From positions 1,116,001-1,180,000 of the forward strand of contig JAGFBZ010001254.1 of NCBI GenBank assembly GCA_018398805.1: a stretch of 64,000 bases of DNA. The letters run 5' to 3'. Made by a program: the position numbers and the translations under genes. The stretch is from Hirundichthys speculiger. Its lineage: Eukaryota; Chordata; Actinopteri; Beloniformes; Exocoetidae. The notes under the pieces were generated by a model. That model searched no databases, was not told where the DNA came from, and saw only the letters and a list, made by a program, of their open reading frames with translations. Positions 51,871 through 62,762 of this stretch are shown one piece after another. The stretch's first letter is position 1; the number at the start of each line of letters is the position of its first letter.

Positions 51871-54182
51871 TCACTCCATAGCGAGTCCTCTGGATTGGCT
51901 CCTCTTTTTTTTTTCCCTTTTTTTTGCATTTTCTCTGCAGTTTCTTTCGTCTTTTTTCAAAAGTCTGGATCGGCTTCTCTTTTGATTATCTTTTTTGCAC
52001 CCTCTCTCCAGTCTCTTTCGTCTTTCTTCAAAAGCCCTTTTGAGTGCCTGCATCTCAGGAGTGTCGGTGAGGATAGCGGTCTTCACATGCCACATTTGTT
52101 TTCTGGGGGTGAACTTTGGAAGTGCGAATGATTTCCTGCGGAGGGACATATCCAGGTCGGCTAGTTATTTGTCCTGCATCTGTGTCAGCTGGTGCGGGAG
52201 CGGGCGAATTCGTATGGGAGGGTGCGTTATCTGCAGCGGGAGGTTCATCTTCAGGCGGATCATCTGCAGACTCCAGGCCTTCTGTACCTTCTCCCAGAGG
52301 TGGATCATCTCTGGTGGCAGGCTGTAGCTCGGGGTTTGGCCGGTCTGATGAAACGGATGGTGCAAACGCTTCATTGGGGAAAATGTCACGATTGTATGGG
52401 AAAATCCTAGTGGACCTAAACCCAGAAGAGATGTTGTGTGGTGTCACGGTTGTCATGAAGGCTTGATTCACAAGTCATACAACCTGATGGTGACTGTTTT
52501 GCCAGGATTCGATTGCATCCACCCATCGAGAGCTCGGCTGTATTGGGCTAGAGTGAGCATAACAATATCATTGCTCTTGGCAATTTCTACTGCCCTGATA
52601 GGGCAGTGATATGTGAGCTTTAAGATTGTCCATGATTAGAAGCATGAGGTGGTCAGGGGCATAGTAAGTGTGGTTTATCAGGTGACCAAGGAACTCGGCC
52701 CAGGTATCTTCATTCATCCATCCTGTTCTGGTGGAGGTACCCTTTGCTCCTGGAGGTGCATTGATCATGAAGCAGTCTTTAAACTTTACTCAGGGAAAGA
52801 CAAACATGGGAGGTGCAGCGTCCTCAGCAGCATTCACAGCACACACCAGAGTTACCAGTTCCCCTCTCTCGGCCGATGTGATGGAACCAACTTGCCTTTT
52901 CCCTCTTTGTGTCACAACCTGAATCCAACAGAAAGTTTGGAATCAATGACATGTTCAATCTGTAGGCTAGGCTGTTGCTCTCAATGACTAGCTGGTTATT
53001 ATATTATTACAAGGCCCCTGTCAACGTTCTGCCTCCAGGGCGGGAACCTCGGGACCTCCGAGCGAGTCTATCCGATTTCAGACCACCATTCTCGCCCTCG
53101 CTCGCTCGGAGGTCCCGCCGGCCACTGGAGAACCAGTGTAGGCTGCATGAGAACCAGACCAGGGAGGGAAGGCAGGCCTGAGGCCGGCTGGGGGACCGGA
53201 CCAAGGATTACAGCCAGTCTGGAGGCAGCATGAGAACCAGACCAGGGAGGAGAACCAGAGCCTATCTGGTTTCGGAGCACCATTCTCTGTCTTGCTTGCT
53301 CGGAGTTCCCGCGGCCTGTTCATTACATTATTACAAGCTACACATGTCAGCCTTATGTGTGTATCGTGTATCTCATCTGGTGAGGCCTTTGTACTGTATA
53401 GACACCTGTTTCATCCACTCTAAAAATCATGTGTGTGTGGGGAGGATTTTATGCCTGTTAAAGATAAGGAGAAAGGGAATCCAAACTACTTAATTTTAGA
53501 GAATAAAATCCAGAATAAAACACATGCATTGGATGAATTAATTCTCCCACCTTGACTTCTCTCACTTTGTCCATGACTACTGCCAGATTATCAAAGAACT
53601 CCCCAACAGTCGTTCTATTAAAGGCAGTGGCCCTCCTGAGGGATGTTACTTCTTGAGTTCGGACAGAAAGCCAGCGACGTACTAGAAAGCTGCGGAACCA
53701 CTCTTGACCTATAGACAATCCATTATTATAAGATTTAGCCTTGTGGGAAGATCAGCCTTAGTTACCATAGGAAATCACATGATGTCTTGCACACCCTGGC
53801 TTACCTGCACACTGCGTCTCTTTCCAATTGGCAGGCATGAGGACATGGTTCTTTTCTGCATATTCAAATGCCAGTGTGCCACACTTAGCTGGAGAGAGGC
53901 CATAGGACTGTTCAGCAAAGTTCTTTCAGGTGTTTGGAAATTTCTTCCTCCACCTCATCAGTGAAAATTCTCTTTGCCTGGGCCACCGAACCCCAAGCTA
54001 CTGTAAGAACGTCCCCCCTCTGCTTTTTTCTTATAAATCTTAGGAGGCTTGACTTGTCAATATTTCGATCCCTTGAAACACCTCAAGGACCTCTTTTGCT
54101 CCATGACCTCAGTGGCTGCACTTTCCATGTGTTCAAGGGAGGTTTTGCCCCAGGTTGTCTTCCTGTTGTATTTCCTTGGCGT
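51871..54182 (-). pseudogene. pogo-like transposase, inactivated
   Basis: The probable start codon is ACG instead of ATG (54182-54180), before PRKYNRKTTWGKTSLEHMES. Next come SLLRFIRKKQRGDVLTVAWG and KRIFTDEVEEEISKHLKEL (HTH), then CGTLAFEYAEKNHVLMPANW. An intron with GT at 53804-53803 and AG at 53710-53709 joins ETQCAG to GQEWFRSFLVRRWLSVRTQ. A second acceptor at 53456-53455 leads to MIFRVDETGV, with the first catalytic Asp at 53415-53413. The DDE core continues with SITSAERGELVTLV and RTGWMNEDTWAEFLGHL, and the second Asp (LLIMDN) at 52630-52628. The HxLQPLD block with the third Asp is deleted near 52540: LTLAQ runs straight into YSRALDGWMQSNPGKTV. A TGA at 52792-52790 and several frameshifts add to the damage. 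The end has IFPYNRDIFPNEAF and a Lys/Arg-rich tail. Confidence 0.88.
53014..53326. mobile_element. GC-rich composite insertion inside the pogo transposon
   Basis: This 313-base segment interrupts the transposase gene and is flanked by an 11-base direct repeat attattacaag (53003-53013 and 53327-53337), so it looks like a true insertion. It is far richer in G+C than its host. It holds a 16-bp perfect inverted repeat (gggacctccgagcgag, 53051-53066, against 53101-53116) and a 23-base exact direct repeat (53145-53167 and 53228-53250, 83 bases apart). A diverged 52-base direct repeat lies at 53067-53118 and 53261-53312. I do not recognise the family. Confidence 0.75.
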
Positions 54183-54294
54183 GATGGATTTTTCATACTG
54201 TTTAAGACATGAAAAACAAAGCTTTTTTTTTTTTTGTCTTACTTTGCCTCCAGGGGAAAAGTGAGGCAGTGTCTTACCTTTCCCCAGGGCATTT

Positions 54295-54670
54295 GTCTCA
54301 CTTTAACCCTCCACCACTTTTTTTTATTAAAACAACTTCTTTGCGGAATTCAGGCCAATCTTTAGCTAGCAGCACCGCATCATTTTAAAAGGCGATAGTT
54401 CGACAATATACGGGATATGAGTTTGTCCTCTTGAATCAATTACTTTTAGCATCAGAGTTGATTATGGTGAAAACCAACAAATTTACTTTTACATCCCAAA
54501 AATGTATTTTTGTACAAAACACATGCTTACCACAGTACAATGGAGTCACGGTCTTCGTGGCCAAGATGAAATGGACGGGCGTTGACAATCAGCTGCTCAA
54601 ATGACCACAGGTGCATCCTGTTGCTTAGATACAGGGGGTGTCTCACATTACCCAGTGTCTCAAAATACCC
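54295..54670. promoter_or_regulatory. pogo subterminal motif copies (right side)
   Basis: Copies of a TGAGAC motif preceded by GGGTAA-like bases (read on the minus strand) occur at 54295-54310, 54640-54653 and 54657-54670. A weaker inverted pair lies at 54252-54285 (ggggaaaagtgaggc and its near-complement). Matching copies lie at the other end at 51464-51480 and 51665-51679. Repeated sites near both ends are the usual binding sites for a transposase; that role is inferred. Confidence 0.6.
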
Positions 54671-54682
54671 CATTCTCCCCTA

Positions 54683-57333
54683 AGGGTTTTTTTTTTGTTA
54701 ACAGTTTTTAGATTGATATATTCCCAGTTATCTAAAACTGAAACAACAGAAGTTGCTTTATAGTATAAGCTTAGAACTACACACTCCTAAGCCTTATTTC
54801 AGTGCTCTGACCATGACCAAAGTCAATAACAAACAAAATCATTAACAAATTCAGTTCTGCAGGGCACAAAGAGAAGTTTGCTGATGCATATGTTTACTTT
54901 TATGTCAGTGTTCGCAGCCCTTTTGACTAATTGACTGCTACCCTGAGGGAAGATTTCTCATTACAATAAAAGATGTAGTCTGTTCAAGGCCATTCACATA
55001 AAACTCCCCAACAGTTTCATCCAAGCCACCATTTGTTTGACCATCACTCAAAGACTTAGACGGTACAGGGGTGTGACCCCTGTACCGTCTAAGTCCAGCC
55101 TTTCCTAAATTAAGGCAAAACCACACACAGAAAAAACAACAACAACAAAACAGCCCCTTTGACTGTCTTGAATTGTGTGCACATGACCCTGTGGGAAAAA
55201 AGCTTTGTCCACCTCAGACTCACCCCTTAGAGAGTCTATGGACACCACAGCCCTAAACGCAAACATTTAGACAAGAGATAAGGTAAATTTTTCCATTGCT
55301 ACTTTGCAGTTTTGTGCCTTTCTCATTTTATTTCAATTAAACACAATGTTTTTACAACATAAGTTTGGTGCTCAACAATTGCTGACTCTTGTTTAATGTG
55401 AATGTATACACCCCAGTAACTGCAATTTCAAAATCCTGATACGATTAGGTTATGCTAATGAAGCTTTAGGTGAAATACTTTGGAGGAATTTTAAGCAGTG
55501 AGAAACAGAATGTTTTTCAAAGTGCATTTAATTGATTACATTATACAGCAAAGCTCTAACAGAGAGAACATTGACGCATGCCTTCAGCTGAGTCCAGTTT
55601 ACAGTGACTTCATGTGTGAAAAAAATGATGTGTGTGGTAAAATTAGGAGATTATCACTTTCATGATAATCAGCGGGTCAGTCTTGTTCACTGCTCCGAAG
55701 CCATTAGACGGCTCATTACATGATAAAACATGCTTTAATGACATGCAGTTGTGCACACAACCCAGCGCTGTGAGTGGTGTTGCAACACCTACAGAGAACC
55801 TTAATGTTAATTTGACGGAAATCCTTTGAGTGAGACATTAACGCGGCACAAATTCCAAGAAAAACTCAATTAACATTTAACCAAGTGATGAAATACAACA
55901 ATACAAACAAGTGCACCTCAGGGCTCAGCGAAAATAAGCCCTCATTAGACAGATGGGATATATTAAAATAAGATAATAAGAAGACCTCCCACACTGCAAG
56001 GCTCTGAAGGGTGACAAAAGTTAAAGATGGTGCTGTATTTACCAAAGATAAACATTATATGGATTATGTTTTTCTGTCTTGATTTCTACATTTCAATGCT
56101 GTAAATATATATAAAAAGAGGTTCACCTCAGCCTGTTTAATAAGGCTTGCATCCTTTCACTGCAGTGTGCTGGTGCTGGTGGTCTTTGACATATACAGCT
56201 TGCTTTTCTTGTCTCTGCGTCATAGTGGAATTAAAGCACTGGAAGTAAAGGCTGGGTTCGCAGTAGGAAGCATTGCTACCAGAAGGTGATTTTCTCTCAA
56301 CCTTTTTACTTCACCCATATTACCGCATTAATAAAGTCATACATCACTGTGAGGACTTCATATTCTGCTGCTGCCATTCTCGAATCGTGCTGTAGTGTCC
56401 TCAAATCTTCAGTTTGACACTCATCTGACCCAGCTCATTAATAATAAATTGGTTTTGGATTAGTTTGCCATCATTAAACACCTCTCAGTTACATTTTTCT
56501 GACGGTGTTATAATGTGAATTTTTCCCTGCTCCAGTCAATGAAATTTCTTTCTTCATCACAGCTTGACAGTCTGTTGATATAAGATGATATCACAATTTA
56601 TGACTGTCTAGACTCTTTGTGAAATATAATGACAAAAACAATAAATTCACTACAGCTCCTCATTCTCCTGCAAAATAATGCTATTGCAGTATCATGAAGG
56701 ACTGGAATCCAGGACTGTTAGATCAACATGCAAGACTGTGACATATGCATAAGATTTATGGAGCACCCCTGTCATCACTTTGATTCACATCTATAGCTGT
56801 GGCTATAGTTAAATTCATTGGCATGCTGATGCTTATAATTCATTTACTTGCCAACAGATTTTAAATAGAAAGTATCAAATCAGCCAGTGAGCCTGGGAGC
56901 CCATCCAAGTGAGGTTACAGAGATGTCACATTTAAGAATTAAGCTTAGTATGAAATGCATTTTTTGTCAGCTACCCTAACAAGTATCAGTTGGTTGTTGC
57001 TGTTTTTTTTGTTCATTTTCTTTTGCATATGCATCCTTGCATATTGGCTGACAGTTTCTGTGTCTGGTGAGACACACTGATATGCTTCATTTCTCTGATG
57101 TTTTACAATAGTTTCACCTCTGAAAAGCACAGTAATGGATGATGAAGATTTTTCACAGCTTTTGGCTTCACCCATTATGACCTGACGCAACATATGCAGT
57201 CTTTTAAGCCTGTCACATTGACGGTTTCCAGAACAAAACAGCCTCTATAATCTTTTTAAACATAAAAAAGCTGAAAACTCAGCTTATAAAATTAGCTTCA
57301 ATTCAAGCTCCTATTTTTTTAGAGGTTTAGAAA
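54683..57333. other. Single-copy AT-rich sequence with one hairpin
   Basis: Apart from the hairpin at 55053-55095 I see no transposon end, exon or RNA gene. Confidence 0.45.
55053..55095. repeat. Perfect 20-bp inverted repeat (hairpin), 3-base loop
   Basis: The arm gacttagacggtacaggggt (55053-55072) is exactly complementary to 55076-55095, with loop gtg. Of the same style as 2715-2758 and 57968-58011. No repeat family is recognised around it. Confidence 0.95.
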
Positions 57334-57921
57334 TACAACCCCAAATTAGTAAAGACCGGGACAATATAAAAAAAGAGAGAACTCCTCTTAAATTTACTCT
57401 TACATGTCTTTAAAGAGAGTGTGAACCCAAGATATTTAATGTTATTTTCTTGTCAACTTCATTAATCATTAGGCATTCAGGATACCAAGTGATAAAGTGT
57501 TTAAGATGTTATTTTGTCTCATTCTTCCTGATGACACTTCTTAACCTTGAGGTCTCCATTGTGCTTTTTGTTTCAAAGTCCTCCACACATTCAGTACTGG
57601 GGACATGTCAGGCTACTGCGTGGCCTTCCTCCTCAGCCTTGCCTCATTGTTTTGTTTAAAAATGCATGGACGTCCCTGAAAAAGACGTCATACTGAAGGC
57701 AGCATATGCTGCTCAAAAATCTCAGCGTTCTTTTCAGCATCAATGTAGCCATCATAGAAGTGTAAATGACATGTTTCCAAGGACACTAATACTATCCCAT
57801 ACCATCCCAGACTCTGGCTTTTTGAACTGTTGTAATCTGACAGCCCTTTTCATCTTTGGTCTGAAGCACGTGGCATTGATTTCTCCCAAAAAAAGATCTG
57901 GAATATTCATTAGTCTGACCA

Positions 57922-58538
57922 TTTTCGCAACAATTGAATCATAGGCAACTGGACTTCATCAGTTCTCAACGCATCAGTCTGACTAGTCCGCACTAGTCAG
58001 ACTGATGCGTTAATAATAGAAAAAATAGAAAAGCCGTCTCTAAACAGGGGAGGTGGCTTAAGATTCCATCTATCCCCCATTTACAATGCAGCCCTCGCTA
58101 CTGTTCCTAAGAGACTGAATAACAAGGACTGCCCGAAACTAAACTCAAGTTGCTCAAAGAAACATAACAACAGTCGTTCACTGGTAACCACACCTTATGC
58201 CTAACGACTGGTGTCCACCAGTGGCCCCACTCACTCCTGACGACTGTCCTTTCACTGGTGTGGCTCTCCTGACCCAAACACAGGGTCCAGGAAAACTCCA
58301 CTAACGAAGTATTGTCTTTAGGAAGTGGTGGGCGCACACCTCCACAAAGGTTAAAAACCAGAGTCATACTCCACTGTTTGTTGGACTAGTGCGGACTAGG
58401 TCAGACTGATGCGTTGAGAACTGATGAAGCCACTTGGATAAGAGGCGAAACGTCTTCCAGACAAATCTAAGTCCAGTTGCCTATGATTCAATTGTTGCGA
58501 GAATGGAATTGACCTGGATAAATGAGAATATTCACAGA
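57922..58538 (+). pseudogene. Penelope-like retroelement, 3' end with inverted 5' piece
   Basis: The insert is flanked by the 13-base duplication attagtctgacca (57909-57921 and 58539-58551). From 58031 it encodes KPSLNRGGGLRFHLSPIYNA and ALATVPKRLNN, then stops at 58202-58204. This is the end of the GIY-YIG endonuclease domain and C-terminus of fish Penelope-like elements, which cut DNA and prime reverse transcription. The reverse transcriptase is missing. The left 65 or so bases are an inverted, internally shortened copy of the right terminus (58383-58501). Such inverted 5' pieces are known in this class. Inactive. Confidence 0.8.
57968..58011. repeat. Perfect 20-bp hairpin, 4-base loop
   Basis: The arm aacgcatcagtctgactagt (57968-57987) is exactly complementary to 57992-58011, with loop ccgc. 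It lies at the junction between the inverted piece and the body of the Penelope-like insert. A related but incomplete version is at 58383-58413. Confidence 0.95.
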
Positions 58539-59161
58539 ATTAGTCTGACCACAATACACATTTCCAGTGTGTGATGGTCTATCCTAAATACCTCAGAGTC
58601 CAGAGACTTTGTTGTCACCTCTGGACAGGGTTAACATAAGGCTTAGTTTTTGAACAGTATAATTTCAGATTGCAATTTCTAAACTCTGTATTATAGTGCT
58701 TAACAAAGATTTTCCAAAGTAACCCCACATTCCACATTGCTCACATGGTTTTATCAGCAATTGATAAATGGTTCTTGATGCAGTGTCATCTGAGGTATCT
58801 GAGGTCACGTTGAGGCTTCCGCCCTTGCCCTTTATGCCCTGAAATTCCTCCAATTTATTTGATTTATTTCATGATATTATGCACTGTATAGGGAGAAATA
58901 TTCAAAACCCTGCCAATCTTTAATTAAGAAACGTTGTTTTTAAACATTTACTGTAAATTATTTTCTCAGACATTTGTCGGCAAAGAAAAAATCCTCTGCC
59001 TATGCCTTTCAGCTGTTCATTATGTAAATCAACACAAGTCAATGAGAAAATCCTATCTTGGGTTCATAGTTTTTGTATAGAAAAAATATTGAAGTGTGGC
59101 TCTTTAATATACATATATTTTTTATTTTCCTATTGTCGCAACACTTTCTGATTTGGGGCTA

Positions 59162-59849
59162 CAAAGGGCTTTAGTGGACAGGATTTAGTTTCTGGAAAAA
59201 TTTAAAGTTATAAAAGGCTTGCCTTAGATTTCATTGGGTTATGCAACATCACAAGTGAAGCAGGTAGGAATTTGCATTTCATTTAGGAATCCTCCAACTG
59301 TATGATTGCACAATAGTTTTTGTGGGGACTGACTGAATGGCTGTACAATTCAGTTTCTCTCTGATATGTAGGTGACCTTGTTTACCAATATTACACAGTG
59401 ACTTTCTTGTAATTTGTCCTCACATTACGTTGTGCATTAATGGGATATAACCCAGTGCCATCAATACATTTCCATCTGTTCAGTATTCTATCAACATTAT
59501 CTGCTACTAATTGTACATTATGAACATTTGCTTTTTGTTGCCAGAGGGAAGGGACCTACTTCCTCATCTCAAAACACCAGACAAAGAATATAAAATGAAT
59601 ATTTTATCGAGCTCCAACACCCATCAAACAAATTTATCCAGACATGCCGTCAATAAAGGGTTGAAAGATTGATGGAATGTGATTTTTCTGGTTGGAGTAT
59701 GAAGCAGATGCTAGGGGTGATCGGGAGTGATCATACACTATTTTTGGAAGGAGCTCACACATTTTCCAGACCATGTGAAACCCTGCAAGGGAAGAAAGAA
59801 TTTAACTTCAAACGAAACCAACCATTTTAGCAGAAATGTTTGATAATGG
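59162..59849. other. AT-rich sequence, nothing recognised
   Basis: No gene or transposon end could be supported between the TIR transposon and the SINE fragment. Confidence 0.4.
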
Positions 59850-59975
59850 CCCTGTGATGGCAGTCTGTTCAGGATATACCTCACTTCCCACCTGATGACA
59901 GCTGTAATGGCCTCTAGCCTCCCTGTGACCCTGAAGAGGATGGAACCAGCGTAAGAAAATGCATAAATTAATGGA
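59850..59975 (+). mobile_element. 5'-truncated tRNA-derived SINE
   Basis: Blocks 'ggccctgtgatggcagtctg', 'gatgacagctgtaatggc' and 'cctccctgtgaccctgaag' match the body of the SINE at 50613-50957, and an AAATTAATGG-type tail ends it. Well diverged. Confidence 0.65.
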
Positions 59976-60689
59976 AAAATATTGAAAGTATAAATAGTTA
60001 CAGCTGTGTGTAACTGTTGTGTGCTAAGATGATAGGATTGGAAAACCTTGCAGGGATTTCCATAAAAGAAACATTTTTCTGACTTTCTGGCATCAGATGA
60101 TATTTAGCGTCCATGATGTATGTGGACATCTGTGTCTCCCACATGATCACCTCCATGGAAAGCTCTATGAACGATTACAAATACCATCCGTTGTGGATAA
60201 AGCAGAGGTTGCTCCTCCTCCTCCTGTACCTGATGCTTTTAACTGATATGCTCTTTTGGCATCTCATTCGAAATGAAACTTCTGCATACGATACGTACAC
60301 ATTCCTTTTCTCTGAACTGACAAAAGCAGATTGCTTTTTGCCCAATGACAAGTAATATATCTCTCTATGAATCCAGAGCTGGAGCTGCCTGGTTCTGAAA
60401 ATGTGTAATTCAGAGAGCCATTCAGATGTACAGCTCCAGCTCAGAGTAGAATTACCCTCTCACCCAGTCACATTACATTATAGAATTTATTATGGAATAT
60501 AGTAAGCAAGGTAGATTGGTCAGTTAAAGAAGAAGTTTTCCTGGAAGTAGCTTACCCTACAGCAATTTTTTGTATACTGCTGATTTTGCACTTGTACACA
60601 TACAGCATACTGCACAATACATTTTGGCTAAATCTGCACTTGTACCATGGTAGCTATCTCATATTTTGTTCTCTCTTTTAAGGCAAGAT

Positions 60690-61260
60690 CACTACTCTTT
60701 GTAACTCTCCCAAGGACATTGTAGCGGAAGTCTTGAGGTTTGTTCAGATGAAACTTTACAAACCATGTTCATTTTAAAGAAAATGGACTTTCTCCTGGTA
60801 ATTGTTCAGTCTTTTTCTAAGTATACTGTTATGAACTTTAACATTAAATATTCTAACTAAAGCATCTAGGTGTGGGATGTAGCTTGTGGATTTTTGGCAA
60901 TTTTCTGAGCATTGCATGGTCTGGCCTTGGGGCATCCAATCCTGGGAAGATTGGAAACTGTCTTGTATCTTTCTGGAATCTTTCTTATTGTCGAGTGATG
61001 AATTCCAAGTTGTTTGGAAATGACCTTAAAATCTTCTCAGATTGATGGGCAGCAGCAGTTGCTTCTTCATTCCTTCTTGGTGTTGTATTAACACACAGTT
61101 GAATGCTCAAGAATAGTAAAAAGTTTTGGTTTTATAGAACTGATCATGCTTTCTCATGATTAGTTAATCAAGGGCATTTGTTTAGCACACCTGGTTCTAC
61201 TTACTCTCTTAGTTTCTATGGAATAAGTAAAAGTGTACTGTGTTTTTCACCCAGTGCTTC
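60690..61260 (-). pseudogene. Tc1-like transposase remnant, copy A
   Basis: On the minus strand the N-terminal DNA-binding half of a Tc1 transposase is readable: TPRRNEEATAAAHQSEK near 61095-61045, then ISKQLGIHHSTIRKIPERYK and TVSNLPRIGCPKARPCNAQK (61021-60890), a paired-type helix-turn-helix followed by the basic linker. Further on are VKVHNSILRKRLNNY and LNKPQDFRYNVLG. The last piece sits where the first catalytic Asp region begins in this family, but no DE-motif is readable. Many frameshifts and stops. Upstream (61100-61260) is the usual 5' leader. Same family and orientation as the copy at 62000-63180. Confidence 0.75.
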
Positions 61261-61269
61261 TGCAGTTTG

Positions 61270-61999
61270 TCTTAGTTTTGGCTGAATTAATGATAATTGT
61301 TGTAATATATCACATGTTGATATTTACCTGAAGTTGTATCTAACAAATTTCCACACCTGTATGAGTACTACTAACAACAATGCTCATATTGCTTAATACA
61401 AACCAAAGTCCTAACAACATTTACAAAACCTAACTTGCTAAGTGGTGTGACACGTGTGGCACTGCAGTGTCCAGCTGTTTAAATTCTTTCTAGCAACTGA
61501 GTTGCATGACAGAATACTTAACTAACAATACCTTTCCATCACAAACAGAACAAAAGAAAAGGACTTCAAAGGCAAACTTTGAAGTGGATCCATGAATCAA
61601 TGCATTCAGGTACAATCTAGTTGTAAAACCGAGAGGCTCATTGACAAATTTTAAAAGATTAATGAGCATAAATTATAATGTGTTCTCTCTGGCTCTGTGA
61701 TATTTGCCATATAATTGCAGGTCAAAAGGGGTGTGCCCAGGGGGTTGCCTGAAGGGCTTCAGTCATTGACGAAATCTGAAGCAAAGTAAAGTTCCAAAGG
61801 CCTTTCTTTCTGTATTCAGGGACCCATTTAAACATTGAAAGGAATAATCTTTAATGAGGTACATTTACTAATAGCTAACGATTATCATTCTGAGGAAAGT
61901 TCTTTGTCACTTATGAATGGCGAGACTGAGATATTTTCAAACTTTTATCTTATTGTGAGAATCCAATGTTTTGTTGCTTTTTTCAAATTCAGAATTTTA
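61270..61999. other. AT-rich sequence between two Tc1 remnants
   Basis: The first hundred bases or so probably belong to the leader and end of Tc1 copy A. The rest shows no recognisable feature. Confidence 0.35.
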
Positions 62000-62338
62000 T
62001 TTTCAGTTTGATTCCTTAGCTGGGGCTGCCTATTTCTAAGCCATTTGGATTTGCAGTGCAGAGTTCCTCACAGATCAAGCTCAGTATAGAGTTATCCCAT
62101 CCCAACATCTTTACCACCACCCAAGTTAACATCATGCTGCTTTTCCACAGAGATATTGTTAGGTTGGTGTCTCTTCAAAGGGCATTGTTGCAGAAGTGTT
62201 GAGTTGAAACTTTGTACACTTATGCCCTCCTGCCATGCTTGTTTTATAGAGAACAGGACTTCCGACTGCTAACCTTCCAAACAAGCAATGCTCGCTCAGT
62301 CTTTTTCTAACTGTACTGTCATGAATCTCAACATTTAA

Positions 62339-62737
62339 AGGTGGGGTAGGTGTTCTTTGAAAAAAACGCTTCCAGCAATCCAACTCAAGTGAGATTTTGA
62401 AAATATACACTCCCTCCCTCCTCCCAAAGGCTCTGCCTCCTCCTCTTTAGCTCACCCCTCGAAACCAAGCCTTCACAGGATTCACGACTACATGAACCAC
62501 AGGGAGGGAGGGAGGGGTGGGTGATATTTAATGGACATATTAGGCAGCCAATAAATGTAAAGATGATCAGTACATTGATTGGTCAGAGTTTTTCTCTGAT
62601 TATACCCTCTAGACCGGACCAAAACTTTTTTGTTTTTTTTTTGCAAACATTTTTTTTCAGTAGTGCAATGGGAATGTGAAAAGGTTTTCAGGCAATATTG
62701 TAAAAAGTGTTGCAAAAAAAGAACATGTACCCCACCT
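62339..62737. mobile_element. TTAA-flanked MITE
   Basis: The inverted repeat aggtggggta begins at 62339 and its complement ends at 62737; the match continues as TGTTCTTT further in. TTAA borders both sides (62335-62338 and 62738-62741). A TTAA target suggests piggyBac-like mobilisation, but a 3-base TWA duplication of PIF/Harbinger type would also fit these ends. No coding content. Confidence 0.8.
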
Positions 62738-62762
62738 TTAACATTCTAACTAATGTCTAAAG

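Larger units (their letters stand above)
51457..54680 (-). mobile_element. Complete pogo-like (Tc1/mariner) DNA transposon
   Basis: The element runs from GGGGAGAGGGAGATAATGTG at 51457 to the complement of GGGGAGAATGGGGTATTTTG ending at 54680. TA lies directly outside each end (51455-51456 and 54681-54682), the target site used by the pogo group. The minus strand carries a pogo-type transposase in order: HTH_psq, CENP-B-type HTH, DDE domain and basic tail, with at least one intron. Five or more copies of a GGGTAA-xx-TGAGAC motif sit near the ends. A GC-rich segment (53014-53326) has inserted in the gene. Both ends are present, but the transposase is dead. Confidence 0.88.
57336..59161. mobile_element. 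TIR DNA transposon, interrupted by a Penelope element
   Basis: The left end caaccccaaattagtaaag and the complement of the right end, agccccaaatcagaaag (ending about 59160), form a diverged inverted repeat that continues to a shared GACAAT. TA lies at both flanks. The interior matches a dispersed teleost repeat that also appears at 26690-26820. There is no open transposase frame, so class is uncertain. Bases 57922-58538 are a later insertion. Confidence 0.65.

Noticed and set aside
52116..52466. Plus-strand 116-codon open frame
   Set aside because: It is the antisense shadow of the proline- and aspartate-rich C-terminal part of the minus-strand pogo transposase.
60113..60355. Plus-strand frame with a leucine-rich hydrophobic segment resembling a membrane anchor
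   Set aside because: The hydrophobic run comes from a CTC-rich stretch near 60208-60235; no exon borders or homology support a gene.
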